Positions 62,327 to 64,000 of a DNA stretch of 64,000 bases are shown piece after piece. The notes beneath the pieces were generated by a model that saw nothing but the letters and a program-made list of their open reading frames with translations, did no database searches and was not told where the DNA came from. Numbering within the stretch: position 1 is the stretch's first letter; the number at the start of each line of letters is the position of its first letter. The position numbers and the translations under genes were made by a program. The stretch is from Hymenobacter aerophilus DSM 13606 (lineage in GTDB: Bacteria > Bacteroidota > Bacteroidia > Cytophagales > Hymenobacteraceae): contig NZ_KB907805.1 of assembly GCF_000382225.1 (NCBI RefSeq), forward strand, positions 124,001 to 188,000, given 5' to 3'.

Positions 62327-63625
62327 TCAAAACCAAATCGTAAACGCGGTGCGGCCGCTGGCTTCGGTGGCCAGGCTGAAGCGGAAATTATGCTGGAGCA
62401 GAATGTCGCGGGTGAGCAGCAGGCCGATGCCCTGGCCGTCGCGCTTGGTGCTGAAAAAGGGCGTGAACAGGCGGCGCTGCACCTCGGGGCTCAGGCCGGG
62501 GCCGTCGTTTTCGATGACGAGCCGGGGCGGCCTGAGCTGGGTGCTGACCCACACGTTGCCGTTTTCGGGGCAGGCTTCGAGGGCGTTTTTGCCGATGTTG
62601 AGCAGCGCCTGCTCCAGCTGCTGGGCATCGAGGCTGACCAGCAGCGGCTCTTCGGCCAGTTCGGTGTGCCATTGGATGTGGCGGGCCTGGGCGGGCAGGT
62701 GCAGCAGCCGGGCCAGGTGGCGCAGCAGCTCGTGCACATCGGTGGGTTGGGGCCGCGGGGGTGGCAGGCGCACGAGGTGAGCGAAACCGGCCGTAAACTC
62801 CACCAGGTTAGTATTGCGCTGGATGGCCACCTCCAGGGCCTCGCGAAAATCGGGCTGGTCGGCGGCCGCGAGCTGGGGCGCGTAGTGCCGGAAGCTGTGC
62901 AGCAGCGAGTTGATGGCCCCGATGGAGTTATTGACCTCGTGCGACATCATGCGGATGAGCTGCTCGTAGGCCTGTTTTTCCTGCGCCATCAACTCGCGGG
63001 TCAGCTCTTCGAGCACGATGAACCGGCGCGAAAAGCCGCGGTCGAGGAAGTGCGAGCAGCTGGCGCGGTAGGTGTGCAGGCCCGAGAGGCGCACCACCTG
63101 GGGCTCGGTTTCGCGCAGCCGGTCCAGGGCCGCGCCCCACTCGCCGGGCAAATTGGCGGGGCGCTGGCCCAGCAGCTCGGCGGCGGGCCGGCCCAGCAGC
63201 CGCTCGGCGGCCGGATTCACGCCCACCATTTCGCCCTCAAACGAAAGCAGCAGCACGCCCGCCGGCGAGGCCTGAATCAGGCTTTCGAGCAGGTGGCTTT
63301 TCTCGTGCTGCCCTACCCGCTCGCGGCGCAGCGCATCGAGCATCTGGTTATAGACGGTAATCAGCTGGTCCATTTCGCGCTGGCCCACGGGCACAAATTT
63401 CAGCGAGAAATCCTGGGCCTGCATGGCCGCCGTGCCCGCCGCAATCAGCTCAAACGGCCGCACAAAGCCCCGGTACAGCTGCACCGTGAGCCCGATGCTG
63501 ATGAGCAGCAGCACCTCCAGCCCCACAAACAGCGGCGCGTTGGTGCGCATGAACTGCGCCGCCAGCACAATCAGCACCGCATGAATCAGCACCACGAACA
63601 GCAGGAATTTGACGCGCAGGGACAT
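62327..63625 (-). CDS. Sensor histidine kinase, NtrB/AtoS-like
   Basis: 432 residues. Two N-terminal membrane segments, HAMP-like linker, PAS domain (120-200), His229 in MMSHEVNNSIGAI, N-box NIGKNALEA, G1 DGPGLSP and G2 GQGIGLL. It should phosphorylate the sigma-54-type regulator encoded upstream on the strand. A -7-like TATATTCA lies at 63645-63652 next to the repeat. Confidence 0.9.
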   Translation of the reverse strand: MSLRVKFLLFVVLIHAVLIVLAAQFMRTNAPLFVGLEVLLLISIGLTVQLYRGFVRPFELIAAGTAAMQAQDFSLKFVPVGQREMDQLITVYNQMLDALRRERVGQHEKSHLLESLIQASPAGVLLLSFEGEMVGVNPAAERLLGRPAAELLGQRPANLPGEWGAALDRLRETEPQVVRLSGLHTYRASCSHFLDRGFSRRFIVLEELTRELMAQEKQAYEQLIRMMSHEVNNSIGAINSLLHSFRHYAPQLAAADQPDFREALEVAIQRNTNLVEFTAGFAHLVRLPPPRPQPTDVHELLRHLARLLHLPAQARHIQWHTELAEEPLLVSLDAQQLEQALLNIGKNALEACPENGNVWVSTQLRPPRLVIENDGPGLSPEVQRRLFTPFFSTKRDGQGIGLLLTRDILLQHNFRFSLATEASGRTAFTIWF

Positions 63626-63652
63626 GGGTGGTGGAAAATTGGGGTGAATATA

Positions 63653-63736
63653 CTGTCATCCTGAGCGGAGCGAAGGACCTTGCATCACCAGCCGTAATGA
63701 TGGTGCAAGGTCCTTCGCTCCGCTCAGGATGACAGA
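63653..63736. repeat. REP-like palindrome, family A
   Basis: Arms CTGTCATCCTGAGCGGAGCG and complement with a loop of about 20 bp, between the kinase and regulator genes. Confidence 0.9.
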
Positions 63737-63750
63737 CTTTCTCTGATGCC

Positions 63751-64000
63751 TTACGTCCCCACTACCTCAATTCCGTACTTCTCCAGCCGGCGGTACAGCG
63801 CGCCGCGGCTCAGGCCCAGGGCGCGGGCCACGCGACTCAGGTTGCCCTCGTAGTGGACCAGCGTGCGCCGAATCATCTGCTCCTCTACTTCATCTAGCGT
63901 CATGGTGCCGGGAGCGGGCAACTCGCCGGAAGTTGCAGCCGCGGTTAGGGCGAAATTTTGGGCCTGGAAGTCGTCGGGCGTCAGCTCGTCGTGGCTTGAA
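63751..64000 (-). CDS. Sigma-54-dependent response regulator, C-terminal part (cut by window edge)
   Basis: The frame from the right edge to TAA at 63751-63753 encodes a Fis-type helix-turn-helix end: MTLDEVEEQMIRRTLVHYEG then NLSRVARALGLSRGALYRRL. That is the end of NtrC-type regulators; the AAA+ and receiver domains lie outside the window. It is upstream of its likely kinase partner. Confidence 0.82.
   Translation of the reverse strand, partial: SSHDELTPDDFQAQNFALTAAATSGELPAPGTMTLDEVEEQMIRRTLVHYEGNLSRVARALGLSRGALYRRLEKYGIEVVGT

Overview
The window is about 64 kb of GC-rich chromosome from a Bacteroidota bacterium, most likely a Cytophagales member close to Hymenobacter. The evidence is: MenG with a PorT-like and a PorE-like (type IX secretion) protein, a DUF5606 protein, many Bacteroidota-type -7 boxes (TAnnTTTG) in front of genes, almost no Shine-Dalgarno sites, and LPS (WaaA) genes. 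No rRNA, tRNA, prophage, transposase or CRISPR array was seen. Both ends cut a gene: a cytidine deaminase on the left and a sigma-54-type response regulator on the right.

Layout. 0-6 kb: cdd tail, esterase, SDR, porT-like/menG pair and a large TPR/propeller/OmpA protein. 6-18 kb: engB, TonB-like protein, DUF5606, fbp, aspartate kinase, enoyl-CoA hydratase, a Fur/PerR-type regulator next to a 2-Cys peroxiredoxin, waaA and rsgA. 16-21 kb: gyrB and dnaB, the latter split by a 342-residue LAGLIDADG intein in its P-loop. 21-31 kb: mpl, a fasciclin lipoprotein, cyclophilin, small lipoproteins, a MoxR-type ATPase with a VWA partner, a GNAT-like protein, DUF427, and acyl-ACP desaturase. 31-38 kb: surface-glycan genes (two polytopic membrane proteins, GT2, flippase, GNAT/FemAB-like). 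38-45 kb: corA, a 922-aa membrane-anchored protein, an amino-acid permease and a Carboxypeptidase-regulatory-domain protein. 45-50 kb: FAD oxidoreductase, small membrane protein, 4Fe-4S membrane protein, Bcp. 50-54 kb: three glycosyltransferases. 54-59 kb, all on the minus strand: ECF sigma, anti-sigma, H-NOX haem protein, AhpD-like protein, GxxExxY nuclease-fold protein, ArsS radical SAM, rhodanese and a TIGR04282-type transferase, an arsenosugar-type locus. 59-64 kb: aldehyde dehydrogenase, YdcF, thioredoxin, and an NtrB-like kinase with its regulator.

The most striking feature is between the genes. More than twenty intergenic gaps hold long inverted repeats. Some are REP-like (three related families built round a GAGCGNAGCGAAG core). 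Others have arms made of short tandem units (8, 14, 16 or about 44 bp) that are mutually complementary, often nested round a second palindrome or a terminator. One such element carries a gene, the GxxExxY protein, and sits exactly between the stop codon of the AhpD-like gene and the start codon of arsS. In three places a REP-like arm ends directly against a -7 box and supplies a TTCG at the -33 spacing. These composite palindromes, and the possibility that GxxExxY is cargo or helper of one class, are the best candidates here for something undescribed.
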